A stretch of DNA of 64,000 nucleotides from Neisseria flavescens (GCF_005221285.1 NZ_CP039886.1:1984001-2048000), one strand, 5' to 3'. Positions 22,201 through 28,530 are shown, counted from the first letter of the stretch. Numbers and translations are program-made. Notes: generated by a model from the letters alone, not told the origin.

Positions 22201-23179
22201 GGGTTGGAATTTACAAAATAATGGTAAAGCGAAGGATTTTGTAAAACCTTATGACACCGTAAACTTTGTAGATGGTAAAGGCACTAAAGCAGTTGTTGAA
22301 ACAGCCGACAACTTAACTAGCACCGTGAAGTTTGATGTGGATGCGGGTAAAATTACTGCAGACACAACCAAACCTGGTGCGGTAAAAGGTCCAGCTGACG
22401 AAACGTTAACTAAAGCGTTAAAAGATGCAAAAGATGCATTAGCGAAATTACCAAAAGATGCTGATGCAGCAACAGTGAAGGCAGCCCAAGATAAGGTTGA
22501 TGCCGCTCAAAAAGCTATTGATGATTCACCAAATAGCAATAAAGTGGCAACCGCCCAAAACGTTGCGGATATGATTAACAACTCTGGCTTTACTCTGAAA
22601 GCGGATAAAACTAAGGGAGACAACTCAACTGCGGCTGATTTGGCAAATGGTGAGATGATTCACCCAGGTGATACCATTACTATGAAAGCAGGCAAAAATA
22701 TGTCTGTGAAACATGAGAAAAATGGTTCGATTACCTATGAAACCAAAGACGATGTGAATTTCAACAGCCTGTCTCTTGGAGACTCGAAACATGCTCCGAC
22801 TTTAAGTGCTGATGAAGATGGATCGCTGAGGCTTGGCAGCAAGAACAATCAGGCACCCGTCCGTATATCTAATGTTGCTCCGGGTATAAAAGATGGTGAT
22901 GCTGTGAATGTAAGTCAGCTCAAAGGCGTTACAAAAGATCTTGAAGATAAGATCGACGGTGTAGCAGCCGGCTCGAATGCTGCAGCATCCCTGCCTCAGG
23001 TCTACCTGCCGGGTAAATCTATGGTTGCCGCATCAGTCGGCACCTACGGTTCTCAAGGTGCTTTGGCTGTTGGTTACTCCAGTATCAGCGATAATGGAAA
23101 ATGGTTGATTAAAGGTCAAATCAACGTCAATACTAAAGCCAAAACCGGTGGCGGTGTCGGCGTCGGCTACCTCTGGTAA
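10202..23179 (+). CDS. giant trimeric autotransporter adhesin (4325 aa)
   Basis: A very large type Vc surface adhesin. It begins with the same extended signal peptide (MNKVFRVIWSQATQSWVAVSE) and a cleavage site near 'AAYA'. Residues about 70-720 are YadA-like head repeats, followed by a neck (RQLKNVAAG... TDAINGSQL). The long stalk then carries at least seven copies of an 'AATV(G/S)DVLNAGWNL' Trp-ring unit, each leading to a '(Y/F)DTVNF' strand, four 'NMGW(V/K)V' units, 'LTSAEFKA' modules and Ala/Lys-rich coiled coils. It ends in a YadA anchor (LPGKSMVAASVG to GVGYLW). Codon use in 17.0-21.3 kb is A/T-richer than on either side, which points to mosaic assembly. No frameshift is seen. Confidence 0.93.
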   Translation: MNKVFRVIWSQATQSWVAVSELTKAHKKQSSSNAQKSAVKFSGNFIKSSAIALTLLSGSAAYAADAASGLIQINSTGTATASGSESIAVGKDSKATSDTAVAIGKDAEASGKQSVALGNKAKATGENSYAIGWGSNASHPRSISIGYNSAARHNNSLALGYNTIASGPSSVALGAGSNALGDDSYAIGYGSKTNTGANFAMAFGNSSKANKANDIAFGKEAETRDQGQGHSIAIGYGAMSGTNNAGKNLNGNDAGGVAIGTGAYTGVNQTDGRSVNSSVAVGAGAGAGFRKLDNNGMPVQNATDVDNNDEVLKKAFGVKNVADYQKIAGGTNGYTNVNINEGTALGRNARAIGDQSVAIGAQTIAGMGAIALGGNDITQFANKKYYKSTKENFAVTETIDHNQDAKISDDTISGAYNRLVGTALDTQYKATYAQDGSVVLGAQAHSGTPLGTALGTNALVRKGAFGATAIGAGSQVQANAEAAVAIGMGSFADGKYAVAAGTASLAKEGDVAIGLGTNARGDSSIMIGGADVESASKQSTTFEKAIGVNEKGGVIAKDVVEKINGKEVTRHYTFAATKTTTGTVAAAFQELTGHAMDVSSLDFSKAENKNGHASTSLGVHSLAKGNLATAIGTSARADVIGSLALGTGAHATLQNAVAIGTGSTTELLGTRQLSVNYDSDGNIVSDDSKDIAYTFKWAGGTNTSEGDVVSFGSSGAERQLKNVAAGRVAEDSTDAINGSQLNSITKKIAAGFNTSGNVVTGSSGEFTSKKANTDSADKAYETAIRSQDKVQLQVGNNLKLDRDETEVEIEVQDDFDKTKTVKKKVKKADFAYSLNPVLTNLTSAEFKADGKPTVNISSDGITITPAAPTTGGEQKPNVSLTENGLNNGGNTITNVAGNLNGAKKDTDAPKTNAAAPNTTDKNGDKYINPNNAATVGDVLNAGWNLQGNGTAKDFVTAYDIVNFIDGEGTSVSVENTDNKTSKIKYSVNLGDGLEKDATTNKIKAKAGNGVTVDADGIKVNTGKGLKIDAVDGNKVAVDTDDETITVGTDGKVKAVTGSTETVTDTNKGTDEKAGQVRPVKADKGKLATVDAVANAVNNAAWSITSDTDGGSFATSGHTKTTEKISAGGSVTFKAGDNLIIKQKGTDFTYSLNPILNGLTSAEFKGTGENAPITKLTNAGITVTTPADAVANTPEKTVTLNQDGLNNGGNAISNVKSNLPATKNSDTANTAAAPSNATKTQAVPNTTNTKGTDYVNPNNAATVGDVLNAGWNLKGKGTAVDFVKAYDTVDFVDGDGTTASVESKDGQTSTVKYSVNTTTIKPDTANAGKVKAEGTGNTFATAETVASAINDAYWKAAASGNGATTDVADNVKAGDTVTFKAGKNLTVTHNNTNKSFEFATTDTPEFSSVQFGNNGPKITNDGNTIKVSGANGTDSVKITNVADGKDDNDAVNVSQLKASGWNIAGNGKTKVDTINKDDQVNFLNGSGTTVSVTKDTDKAGKETGNVNVKYDVNVGNGLQKDTANNTISVKPADSTITVGTDGVKVNTGDIATESTGKATTALDKAIAEATKELAEATKAGDTAAQQKAQEKLNAANKAKADAGKQIATVENVTEAINKAGWNAIAAKTENGEVSGEATQLVKPGETVIFEADKNIKIAQNGSKFTFSTKDNVEFKSVKVGEEKDGKKPVSLTTEVAKPADNNQTGKAPTTALNISSGAGKDAKPTQITGVGSVLNATTVTSAPDGTAPANQPKLVNLGTAHGQTALDNNILNSAATVRDLANMGWKVSADKVTGADDKSYSDVVRNADEVKFVGTNAAKVSGKTVNGVRTITVDVEVPDVKTAKLVSSTDGSVIAPSTDSKFQDALKTAKDELAALSKDATDKQKKEAEKKVKDAETALNNALDDKGVATAKNVADMINNSGFTLKTSKAEGGNKDTASVGSEVINPGKTVEMVAGKNLTVKQDAGGKVTYSLNPELINLTSAEFKANGKPTVNISSDGIVITPNSKTSPTVSLTENGLNNGGNAITNVAGNLPSTKNNDAAATDPSNATKSQAAPTLGNTANQVNPTNAATVSDVLNAGWNLQGNGNAVDFVKPYDTVNFVNGDGTSVAVESEDGKTSTVKYSANLGDGLEKTGDNKIKVKAADKSLEVTNEGVKVKAADNTLTTDTNGLKVNTGSITTAAVPTVTAGDENKIATVGNVADAIKAAAWNATSAATTSGENTGTKVQPVKAGETVTFEADKNIKIAQADGKFTFSTKDNVEFNTVKVGAPETYKDENGQSVVKANDGKFYPASKVVNGVPNKGAQEVPADKVKAENPQVSFTRKDAKLAENNDTGKVPSTALDVSSTDGKPTQITGVGSTLNVKPVDTNPNGTATTGNARPNLIDLVGTDAKAVNKNAAATVGDLQNMGWVVSSDKATGTTGEYKDVVKNANEVRFVGEGTAVVSGKTDGNVRTITVKVNDQVSTNNAVTPVVYTKADGTKVYPVKNAQGNIEYHTTPDGKGEGDQKVDDSDVITSVNGPKGTTKPTTLSNVAGNLNGAKKDTTAPTNEAAKPDNADTIKNNAATVGDVLNAGWNLQNNGAAKDFVKPFDTVNFVNGGNTVAIVTTKADGTASDVTFNVTGLPIATTIATPNGPVQLTKVGDNYYPVKADGTPNIEKDGDGNPTNGYVKADDGKYYPASDVTFTKNPDTNVTTVTPKEGKKPVTFGNSLTNPNVVNTTDAPNNAVTAPTTLNNVKNNIPAVNDADKKVTNADGTDKPNAGDVANINKAPLTAKEAADLLKPMKDGKANPNFVGNNAATVSDVLNAGWNLQNNGAAKDFVKPYDTVNFRDGGNTTVTVTTDDNLTSHVQVNVTGLPVSNTITDPATGKQVPVVKVGDAFYRTNPDGTPNIERNDEGEPTNGYVRANDGKLYPRDAVEVTPNAADPTQPPTITPKADAKPTTVNTNLVNPNVDNTTDNPGNNVNTPNQLGNVANGAKTFNAVDADGKDYVKANNGKYYEPSKVNADGSLKDGTDATADAKNPLVLANDGKWYPADKVSDKGTPEAGATAVENPLAPKNAAGQPLVRAKDGKWYTPADVQPNGLPTPTAQPQDNAINNKAGLVDFANSNPNNAATIGDLQNMGWVVSAPGNSYSDQVRNANEVQFVGEGTAIVTGKTDDKGVRTITVKVDNQVSTNNSVTPVVYTDKNGNTVYPIKDDKGNVAYHTTPDGKGKGDTVVPNGDVNTSVNGPKDEQGNTRPASLGNVKNNIPAVNDVDKKVTNPDGTEKGTAGDVNNINKAPLTATEAADLLNPRKDGKPNPNFVGNNAATVSDVLNAGWNLQNNGTAKDFVKPYDTVNFINGLGTTAVVTTREGNTTSDVTFNVKAANGSVTVDEDGVKVTTGEMKPAVDANNKETGAIATSANPATAKQLKDALDAAVKELATAKDALKTAEKALEANPKDPALQQAVADKKAEVAAKQTPVDAAQKAHDEAGLNKVATVQNVAEAINNAGFNLTTSAATGGEKLKGAKNDGELIKPSNTVEMVAGKNLTVKQDDKGKITYATKDDVTFTNVNTGTLNVGSPNTYTDGKGNTYTKVGDNYYNPADVENGAPKPDATPVTIPADVVVKPVSPVTMKTEAAKPAKNNATDAQPSSALNITSKDGKPTQITGVGSTLNTNVVKTSPEGTPTTPGAAPKTEDAHLVDLKGTDAVPVNKNAAATVGDLQNMGWVVSTKDGNGYTDVVKNANKVDFKGGAGISVKGETTKDGVREITISVKDGEVVKPNQFTAKVNGTDTPVTKVGDQYYNTADIDPKTGNPKDNVTPVTPDKGTTPTNAGDGYVTGNKVAAAIQKSGFIVGKQTEKLSAADFNDKDEKVNPDDELRFADGNNTKVKLATKVSVDKDGNKVTTTTVKVDVTGLPVQYTDKNGTRVTKVGNQYFTVDDKGNPTATEVKPEDLTTNMVNPAAAPNVIGAPTTLGNVEGNLDGAKTGTTAPTDSHAAPNTADATKPNYVNTHNAATVGDVLNAGWNLQNNGKAKDFVKPYDTVNFVDGKGTKAVVETADNLTSTVKFDVDAGKITADTTKPGAVKGPADETLTKALKDAKDALAKLPKDADAATVKAAQDKVDAAQKAIDDSPNSNKVATAQNVADMINNSGFTLKADKTKGDNSTAADLANGEMIHPGDTITMKAGKNMSVKHEKNGSITYETKDDVNFNSLSLGDSKHAPTLSADEDGSLRLGSKNNQAPVRISNVAPGIKDGDAVNVSQLKGVTKDLEDKIDGVAAGSNAAASLPQVYLPGKSMVAASVGTYGSQGALAVGYSSISDNGKWLIKGQINVNTKAKTGGGVGVGYLW

Positions 23180-23188
23180 ACCAAGTTG

Positions 23189-23226
23189 AAAAACCTCCGT
23201 ATTGTATTCAATACGGAGGTTTTTTA
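23189..23226 (+). terminator. rho-independent terminator of the giant adhesin
   Basis: A 16-bp stem (AAAAACCTCCGTATTG / CAATACGGAGGTTTTT) with loop TATT, nine bases after the stop codon. Confidence 0.92.
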
Positions 23227-23228
23227 TA

Positions 23229-23322
23229 TGGCTTGAGACCTTTGCAAAATTCCCCAAAATCCCCTGAATGTCTTGGTGGGAATTTAGGGGATTTTGGGGA
23301 ATTTTGCAAAGGTCTCAAGCCA
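23229..23322. repeat. 37-bp perfect inverted repeat, IS-end-like
   Basis: Arms 23229-23265 and 23286-23322 are exact reverse complements (they contain GAGACCTTTGCAAAATTCC) around a 20-base spacer. GAGACCTTTGCAAAA resembles my memory of the ends of neisserial IS5-family elements such as IS1106, so this may be a MITE-like relic. It lies between the adhesin terminator and the 3' end of the ABC ATPase gene, exactly at the island boundary, and could also serve as a bidirectional terminator. Confidence 0.7.
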
Positions 23323-23328
23323 TCACAT

Positions 23329-24270
23329 TCAATCAAACCAAACAATCTGACTTTCATCCACGCTGATGCGGATTTCCTGTCCGGTTTGCGGTTTGTCCGT
23401 ATCGTGGTCGGCGTGGGGATACCAAATCAAATCGCCGTATTGCGGATGGGCGAGGGTAAGGCGTGTGCCTTCGGCGAGGGGGACGGCTTCGCTGATGCGG
23501 ACGGCTGTGCCGTTCGGGTCGAATCGGATGGCGTGTTGGGGAATGTAGCGTGTGTCGCCGGTGTTGGCCAAACCGAGCAGCAGGGCGGCTTGGGCGTTGA
23601 CGGGGCGGCGGATAAGGGTTTCCGGCGTGCCGTGTTGGAGAATGCGGCCTTCGTGCATGATGGCGATGGTGTCGGCCATGGTGCAGGCTTCCTCGGCGGA
23701 GTGGGTCACGAGGATGGCGGGAATGTTTTGACTGCGAATGCGTTCGGCGGTCAGGGTGCGCAGGTGGTGGCGCAGGTGGGTGTCGAGGCTGGAGAAGGCT
23801 TCATCCAAGAGCAACAGCGATGGGCGTGTGATTAAGGCGCGCGCGAGGGCGAGGCGTTGCTGTTCGCCGCCGGAGAGGCTTTCGGGTTTGCGTTGCGCTT
23901 CGTGTTCCAAACCGATGTCGCGCAAGGCCTGCATGGATTGTTCTTCGATTTCGGCTTTGGGCAGGCGGCGCATTTTGAGGCCGAAGCCGACGTTGTCGAG
24001 GGCGGTTAAATGCGGCAAAAGGGCGTAGTCTTGAAACATCAGCGAGATATTGCGCTTTTCAGACGGCATGTCGGTGATGTTGTCGCCGTTGAGCCAGACT
24101 TCGCCGCTGTCGGGACGCACCAGGCCGACGATGGTTTTGAGCAGGGTGGATTTTCCGCAGCCGGAGCGGCCGAGTACGGCGAGGATTTCGCCTGCTTCGA
24201 CGTTTAGGTTGATGTCTTGGGCAACGGTTTTGCTGCCGAAGCGTTTGTTGATGTTTTTGAGTTGCAACAT
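23329..24270 (-). CDS. ABC transporter ATP-binding protein (FbpC/PotA/ThiQ-like)
   Basis: A 313-residue ATPase of an import ABC system. Walker A GRSGCGKST is at 34-42, the Q-loop at Q80, the signature LSGGEQ at 132-137, Walker B LLLLDE at 152-157 and the H-loop at H190. The C-terminal 90 residues form a small regulatory domain as in iron, polyamine or thiamine importers. No permease or binding-protein gene is adjacent, so the substrate cannot be read from context. It starts 15 bases after the Nudix gene, so both are probably one transcript. Its last 119 bases recur at 3426-3544. Confidence 0.9.
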   Translation of the reverse strand: MLQLKNINKRFGSKTVAQDINLNVEAGEILAVLGRSGCGKSTLLKTIVGLVRPDSGEVWLNGDNITDMPSEKRNISLMFQDYALLPHLTALDNVGFGLKMRRLPKAEIEEQSMQALRDIGLEHEAQRKPESLSGGEQQRLALARALITRPSLLLLDEAFSSLDTHLRHHLRTLTAERIRSQNIPAILVTHSAEEACTMADTIAIMHEGRILQHGTPETLIRRPVNAQAALLLGLANTGDTRYIPQHAIRFDPNGTAVRISEAVPLAEGTRLTLAHPQYGDLIWYPHADHDTDKPQTGQEIRISVDESQIVWFD

Positions 24271-24285
24271 GGTTTCAGACGGCCT

Positions 24286-25176
24286 TTAAAAATGGGGTCG
24301 GCAACGGATGCTGTCGAGCCATGCGGACAGCGGATGTTTGGGGTTGATTAGGCCGTATCGACGGCAGGCTTCGATCGTGACCAACTGGGCATCGTGCATC
24401 ATGTGTCCGCCCAACATGGCATCAAGCAGGGTGGGGATGTCCATCAGCTCAAAACCGGCGACTTCGCCGTCTTGGTTGGCGGGTTGGAAGCCTTCGGGCA
24501 GGACGATGTCGAAGATATACAGGATTTCGTTGTGGACACCGCGATTAACGGGGCGCAAACTATATATTTGGGCGGTCGGTTGGATATGGGGTGTTAGCGA
24601 AGCGGGAATGCCAGCTTCTTCTTCGCCTTCGCGGCAGACGGCTTCAGACGGCCTCTCGCCGCTGCTGATGCCGCCTCCGGTCAGGTTGTCGAGTTTGTTC
24701 GGATCGACGGCTTTGTGCGGACTGCGGCGGCCTATCCAAAAGCGCAAACCGTCTTCTGTTTCGACCAATCCGTTCAGATGTACCGCCTGACTCATCAGGC
24801 CGAACGGACGGAAGGCGGCGCGTTCGAGTGCGCATAAAGGCTTGCCCGACTGGTTGCAGATATCAAACTTTTCACCGCGCCAACCTTTGAGCCAACCGCA
24901 CTCGCGCCATTGTTGCGCCAGCGTTTGCAAACTGTCGCCCATCTGAGTCCAGCTGTCGGTTTCCAAATTCAGGCCGTCTGAAAGGGTTGACTGCCTGCCT
25001 GTCCAATCTTGTCCGAGGCGTTCGCGCCATAACGGGTTCAGACGGCCTAAAGGCAGGCCGTTGAGATACAGAATGCACCAATCGTCGGATGCGCCATAGC
25101 TTGTCTGCGCCCAATCCCATAATGCGTCGTGGACATCGGGTGTGAATACCTGTTCAAAACGGAAAGACTGAGACAT
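24286..25176 (-). CDS. Nudix hydrolase with DUF4743-type N-terminal domain
   Basis: A 296-residue protein. Residues 1-130 fit the DUF4743 domain that precedes Nudix domains in thiamine-pyrophosphokinase-like proteins. The Nudix box lies at about 167-190 (GGGISSGE...CREGEEEAG), with the REGEEE metal-binding core intact. It should hydrolyse a nucleoside-diphosphate derivative or similar pyrophosphate in the cytoplasm; the substrate is unknown. It is probably co-transcribed with the downstream ATPase gene. Confidence 0.88.
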   Translation of the reverse strand: MSQSFRFEQVFTPDVHDALWDWAQTSYGASDDWCILYLNGLPLGRLNPLWRERLGQDWTGRQSTLSDGLNLETDSWTQMGDSLQTLAQQWRECGWLKGWRGEKFDICNQSGKPLCALERAAFRPFGLMSQAVHLNGLVETEDGLRFWIGRRSPHKAVDPNKLDNLTGGGISSGERPSEAVCREGEEEAGIPASLTPHIQPTAQIYSLRPVNRGVHNEILYIFDIVLPEGFQPANQDGEVAGFELMDIPTLLDAMLGGHMMHDAQLVTIEACRRYGLINPKHPLSAWLDSIRCRPHF

Positions 25177-25262
25177 GGCGCATCCTCCAAAAGAACTAAA
25201 GATACGTCGATTTTAGCCGTTTACGGCGAATTTGCAAAACAACCATACCCCTTGAAAACCGC

Positions 25263-25268
25263 TATAAT
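25263..25268 (+). promoter_or_regulatory. -10 box of the carbonic anhydrase gene
   Basis: TATAAT 35 bases before the ATG at 25303. No good -35 at 16-18 bases, so only the -10 is supported. The divergent Nudix operon starts at 25176, which makes this 126-base gap a two-way promoter region. Confidence 0.45.
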
Positions 25269-25302
25269 AGAGTAAACCATCCGAAACGAGCACATCATCA
25301 TC

Positions 25303-25887
25303 ATGAGTGAATTGACTGATATCCTTTCCTACAACCAACATTTCGTTGAATCAGGAGAGTACGAAAAATATTTCACCAACAAATACCCCGGCCGCGAGCT
25401 GGCCATTCTTTCCTGTATGGACGCACGCATTATCGAATTGTTGCCCAATGCCTTGGGCTTGAAAAACGGCGATGCCAAGCTCATCAAAAACGCCGGTGCG
25501 CTGGTGACCCACCCTTGGGGTTCGGTGATGCGCAGTTTGTTGGTGGCCGTATTTGAACTCAAAGTCAAAGAAATCATGGTCATTGCCCACCACGACTGCG
25601 GTATGCGCGGACTGCACGCCGAAGAGTTCCTCCAACGCGTACACGACAGCAATATCCCCGACGACCGCATCGAAACTCTGCGCAATGCCGGTATCGATTT
25701 GGACGGCTGGCTGACCGGTTTTGACAACGTCGAAGACAGCGTGCGCCATACCGTCAAGCTGATTCGCAAACATCCGCTGATGCCCGACAACATTGCCATC
25801 CACGGCCTGGTCATCCACCCGACCACAGGTAAGCTCAACCTGATTGTTGACGGCAGCCTGCCTGCTTCAGACGGCCAAAACATCTAA
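25303..25887 (+). CDS. beta-class carbonic anhydrase
   Basis: A 194-residue zinc enzyme that interconverts CO2 and bicarbonate. The signature SCMDAR (Cys38, Asp40) and HHDCG (His96, Cys99) supply the zinc ligands and the Asp-Arg dyad of the beta class. It lacks a signal peptide and so is cytoplasmic. It is of the short Gram-positive-like subtype rather than the E. coli Can type. It lies 18 bases upstream of nadD in the same direction and probably shares its transcript. A DUS is embedded in the last codons. Confidence 0.9.
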   Translation: MSELTDILSYNQHFVESGEYEKYFTNKYPGRELAILSCMDARIIELLPNALGLKNGDAKLIKNAGALVTHPWGSVMRSLLVAVFELKVKEIMVIAHHDCGMRGLHAEEFLQRVHDSNIPDDRIETLRNAGIDLDGWLTGFDNVEDSVRHTVKLIRKHPLMPDNIAIHGLVIHPTTGKLNLIVDGSLPASDGQNI

Positions 25888-25905
25888 CGCAGACACCACC
25901 ACGAA

Positions 25906-26511
25906 ATGAAAAACATCGGATTATTCGGCGGCACGTTTGACCCCATCCACAACGGCCACCTCCATATTGCCCGCGCCTTCGCCGACGAAATCGGTTTGGA
26001 CCTTGTCGTCTTCCTGCCGGCAGGCGACCCGTACCACAAAGACAGCACGCGCACGCCGACACAAGAGCGCCTCAATATGGTCGAACTCGCCATTGCCGAC
26101 GAGCCGAAATTCGCCGCCAGCGACTGCGACATCGTCCGCGACGGCGCAACTTATACGTTTGACACCGTCCAAATCTTCCGCCAGCAGTTTCCCGGCGCGC
26201 AACTGTGGTGGCTGATGGGCAGCGACAGCCTGATGCAGCTACACACATGGAAAAAATGGCAAACCCTCGTGCGGCATACTAATATCGCCATCGCCATGCG
26301 ACAGGGTGACAACCTCAACAAAACCCCGCGCGAATTGCACGCATGGCTCGGCGAAGCCCTGCAAAACGGCAGCGTCCGCATCCTCAACGCGCCGCTGCAC
26401 AACACCAGCTCCACCCAAATCCGTGCCGATCTCGCCAAAACGCACCATTCAGACGGCCTGCCGCAACCCGTTGCCCAATACATCCGCCAACACAAACTCT
26501 ATGAAAAATAG
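25906..26511 (+). CDS. nadD: nicotinate-nucleotide adenylyltransferase
   Basis: A 201-residue nucleotidyltransferase that adenylates nicotinate mononucleotide in NAD synthesis. GGTFDPIHNGH (residues 8-18) is the ATP-binding HxGH-type motif and 'SSTQIR' near the C-terminus is the second signature. It is followed by rsfS, the order found in many bacteria. Confidence 0.95.
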   Translation: MKNIGLFGGTFDPIHNGHLHIARAFADEIGLDLVVFLPAGDPYHKDSTRTPTQERLNMVELAIADEPKFAASDCDIVRDGATYTFDTVQIFRQQFPGAQLWWLMGSDSLMQLHTWKKWQTLVRHTNIAIAMRQGDNLNKTPRELHAWLGEALQNGSVRILNAPLHNTSSTQIRADLAKTHHSDGLPQPVAQYIRQHKLYEK

Positions 26512-26569
26512 CGTTTATTCAGGCAGATAAGCTATAATGCCGTCTGAAAACATTTCAACTAGGAAAATA

Positions 26570-26956
26570 ATGAACGAACAAGAATTGCAAGACCTGCAAA
26601 AAATGGTCGAAGTGGCCGTAAACGCTCTCGAAGACATCAAAGCCAAAGACATCTCTGTTTTGGAAACCCAAGACAAAACCTCCCTGTTTGCCCGCATGAT
26701 TATTGCCAGCGGCGACAGCACACGCCAAGTCAAAGCATTGGCGAACAACGTTGCCGTCGATTTGAAAGAAGCCGGTTTTGAAATCCTCAGCACCGAAGGC
26801 GACAGCGGCGAATGGACGCTCGTCGACGCAGGCGACCTCGTTGTCCACGTCATGCTCCCTGCCGTGCGCGACTTCTACGACATCGACACCTTGTGGGGCG
26901 GAGAAAAACCGAGTTTCCATGCCGGTATGCAAAAACCTTGGCACGCCGCCGACTAA
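26570..26956 (+). CDS. rsfS: ribosomal silencing factor RsfS
   Basis: A 128-residue RsfS/Iojap-family protein that binds ribosomal protein L14 and blocks subunit joining in starvation. The ATG at 26570 is chosen because AGGAAAATA lies just before it. An upstream in-frame ATG at 26537 lies inside a DUS and would add only non-conserved residues. 'LDAGDLVVHVM'-like text and 'RDFYDIDTLWG' are family hallmarks. A TATAAT at 26533-26538 may give it its own promoter besides read-through from nadD. Confidence 0.93.
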   Translation: MNEQELQDLQKMVEVAVNALEDIKAKDISVLETQDKTSLFARMIIASGDSTRQVKALANNVAVDLKEAGFEILSTEGDSGEWTLVDAGDLVVHVMLPAVRDFYDIDTLWGGEKPSFHAGMQKPWHAAD

Positions 26957-26972
26957 AACGGTTTATCCATAC

Positions 26973-27019
26973 AAAGGCCGTCTGAAACTTGAAAGCAAGC
27001 AAGTTTCAGACGGCCTTTT
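26973..27019 (+). terminator. DUS-pair terminator after rsfS
   Basis: AAAGGCCGTCTGAAACTT and its reverse complement with a 10-base loop and TTTT. A TATAAT at 27022-27027 follows and is the probable -10 for hrpA. Confidence 0.85.
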
Positions 27020-27064
27020 GCTATAATTCCATTCTTTTCACATTATTTAATTTATTGCACCATC

Positions 27065-28459
27065 ATGCCGCAACCCGATTTCGCCCAAACCCTCTCCAAA
27101 GACCGCCATTTTCTGCGATCTGCCTTTAAAAACCCGAATAAATACGGTGGCTTGGCCAAGGTTGAGGAAAAATACAAAAAATCGCACGACCTCTATCTGC
27201 AACGCCTGTCCAAACTGCCCAAGCCCGAATTCGACAACACGCTGCCCGTTCACGAAAAACTCGACGAAATCAAAAAAGCCATTGCCGAGAATCAGGTAAC
27301 GATTATTTGCGGCGAAACCGGTTCTGGCAAAACCACGCAGCTGCCCAAGATTTGTTTGGAACTCGGGCGCGGGGCGGCAGGATTGATCGGGCATACCCAG
27401 CCACGCCGTTTGGCCGCGCGTTCCGTAGCAGAGCGGATTGCCGAAGAGCTGAAATCGGAAATCGGCAGCGCGGTCGGCTATAAAGTACGCTTCACCGACC
27501 ACACCTCGCGCGATGCCTGCGTCAAGCTGATGACCGACGGCATCCTGCTGGCGGAAACGCAGACCGACCGTTATCTCGCCGCCTACGACACCATCATCAT
27601 CGACGAAGCGCACGAGCGCAGCCTGAACATCGACTTCCTCTTGGGCTACCTAAAACAACTCCTGCCGCGCCGCCCTGACTTGAAAGTCATCATCACCTCG
27701 GCAACGATAGACGCAGAACGCTTCTCCCGACACTTCAACGGCGCGCCCGTGCTGGAAGTGAGCGGGCGCACCTATCCCGTCGAAATCCTCTACCGACCGC
27801 TGACCGGCAAAGACGAAGACGACGCAGAAGTCGAGCTGACCGACGCGATTGTCGATGCCGCCGACGAATTGGCGCGATATGGCGAAGGCGATATTTTGGT
27901 GTTCCTGCCGGGCGAACGCGAAATCCGCGAAGCCGCCGAAGCCCTGCGCAAATCCACACTGCGCCGCAACGACGAAATCCTGCCCCTGTTCGCACGCCTG
28001 TCGCACGCCGAACAGCACAAAATCTTCCACCCCTCCGGCGCAAAACGACGCATCGTGCTGGCAACCAACGTCGCTGAAACCTCGCTCACCGTGCCGGGCA
28101 TCAAATACGTCATCGACACCGGCCTCGCACGCGTCAAACGCTATTCCACACGGGCGAAAGTGGAGCAGCTTCATATCGAAAAAATCTCCCAAGCCGCCGC
28201 CCGCCAACGATCCGGCCGCTGCGGACGCGTCTCCGCAGGCGTGTGTATCCGACTGTTTTCAGAAGAAGATTTTAACAGCCGTCCCGAATTTACCGACCCC
28301 GAAATCGTCCGCAGCAACCTCGCCGCCGTCATCCTGCGCATGGCAGCATTGAAACTCGGCGATGTGGCAGCATTCCCGTTTTTAGAAATGCCCGATTCAC
28401 GGTATATCAATGACGGTTTTCAGGTGTTGTTGGAGTTGGGGGCGGTGGAGGCCGTCTGA
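27065..28459 (+). CDS. hrpA: HrpA-type DEAH RNA helicase, 5' part of an interrupted gene
   Basis: 464 residues hold the whole RecA-like core: Walker A GETGSGKTT (83-91), DEAH (180-183), SAT and QRSGRCGR. The frame stops at a TGA inside a DUS (GCCGTCTGA) right after 'LLELGAVEAV', where HrpA normally continues into its ratchet and C-terminal domains. Those follow at 30302-33232, after an inserted restriction-modification pair. HrpA helicases rescue stalled ribosomes and unwind RNA. Whether this fragment works alone is unknown; a core without its HA2/OB part is usually poorly active. Confidence 0.88.
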   Translation: MPQPDFAQTLSKDRHFLRSAFKNPNKYGGLAKVEEKYKKSHDLYLQRLSKLPKPEFDNTLPVHEKLDEIKKAIAENQVTIICGETGSGKTTQLPKICLELGRGAAGLIGHTQPRRLAARSVAERIAEELKSEIGSAVGYKVRFTDHTSRDACVKLMTDGILLAETQTDRYLAAYDTIIIDEAHERSLNIDFLLGYLKQLLPRRPDLKVIITSATIDAERFSRHFNGAPVLEVSGRTYPVEILYRPLTGKDEDDAEVELTDAIVDAADELARYGEGDILVFLPGEREIREAAEALRKSTLRRNDEILPLFARLSHAEQHKIFHPSGAKRRIVLATNVAETSLTVPGIKYVIDTGLARVKRYSTRAKVEQLHIEKISQAAARQRSGRCGRVSAGVCIRLFSEEDFNSRPEFTDPEIVRSNLAAVILRMAALKLGDVAAFPFLEMPDSRYINDGFQVLLELGAVEAV

Positions 28460-28530
28460 AAACAGGCAGATCGGACATTTATGCCCGAAAAATTTTAAAT
28501 TCAAACGAAATTTTAAATTTGGAAAATATT

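Noticed and set aside
23233..23835. 200-codon plus-strand frame over the ABC ATPase gene
   Set aside because: Begins inside the inverted repeat and runs antisense to a clear ATPase; shadow frame.
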